A stretch of DNA of 64,000 nucleotides from Lineus longissimus. Taxonomy: Eukaryota > Nemertea > Pilidiophora > Heteronemertea > Lineidae. Location of the stretch: the NCBI RefSeq assembly GCF_910592395.1, contig NC_088309.1:2110501-2174500 (forward strand). The letters run 5' to 3'. The notes below the pieces were generated by a model. It had not been told where the DNA came from. It saw only the letters and a list, made by a program, of their open reading frames with translations, and did no database searches. The stretch's first letter is position 1; each line of letters begins with the position of its first letter. This document shows, piece by piece, positions 63,991 to 64,000 of the stretch. A program made the position numbers and the translations under genes.

Positions 63991-64000
63991 GTGCTGTGGG

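Overview
The window is animal nuclear DNA, most likely from a marine invertebrate bilaterian. Genes are split by GT-AG introns, 3' ends carry AATAAA signals, and introns hold small foldback elements and tRNA-derived fragments. The gene set is metazoan: ANKFY1, SMARCB1, AMACR, voltage-gated K+ channel, SLC16-type transporters, peptide-type GPCRs, a CHST15-like sulfotransferase and a SUEL/CUB-like receptor. Phylum cannot be fixed from sequence alone; a lophotrochozoan, ambulacrarian or cephalochordate would all fit. Exon models were built by eye from splice sites, reading phase and protein similarity; every multi-exon model given keeps frame from start to stop.

Layout. 139-1093 (-): first three coding exons of ANKFY1, running off the left edge. 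1988-7291 (+): a 680-residue single-pass receptor with a SUEL-like lectin domain, a CUB-like domain, a Ser/Thr/Pro stalk and a 383-residue cytoplasmic tail full of tyrosine and SH3-ligand motifs; I do not recognise it as a named family. 8866-12244 (+): CHST15-like sulfotransferase. 13041-22345: a tandem array of four ~2.5 kb units, each with one intronless class A GPCR. 22770-26704 and 30745-32824 (-): two tandem SLC16 (monocarboxylate transporter-like) paralogues. 35275-49406 (+): a Kv channel locus with one tetramerisation (T1) exon followed by two complete, alternative S1-S6 terminal exons. 50894-53306 (-): AMACR, head-to-head with SMARCB1 (53659-61241, +), which carries two alternative versions of its second exon. 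61610-64000: minisatellites, with two related repeat blocks in opposite orientation around an 81-83 bp tandem array.

The strongest unusual observations are the duplicated, frame-enforced mutually exclusive exon 2 of SMARCB1 (a choice inside the DNA-binding winged-helix domain of a BAF/PBAF chromatin remodeller subunit), the Kv locus in which one T1 exon can be joined to either of two full membrane cores, and the lectin receptor with a phosphotyrosine-style tail. Two short foldback element families occur in introns and spacers. The genes do not form a common pathway; local duplication at the scale of exon, gene and repeat unit is the recurring theme.
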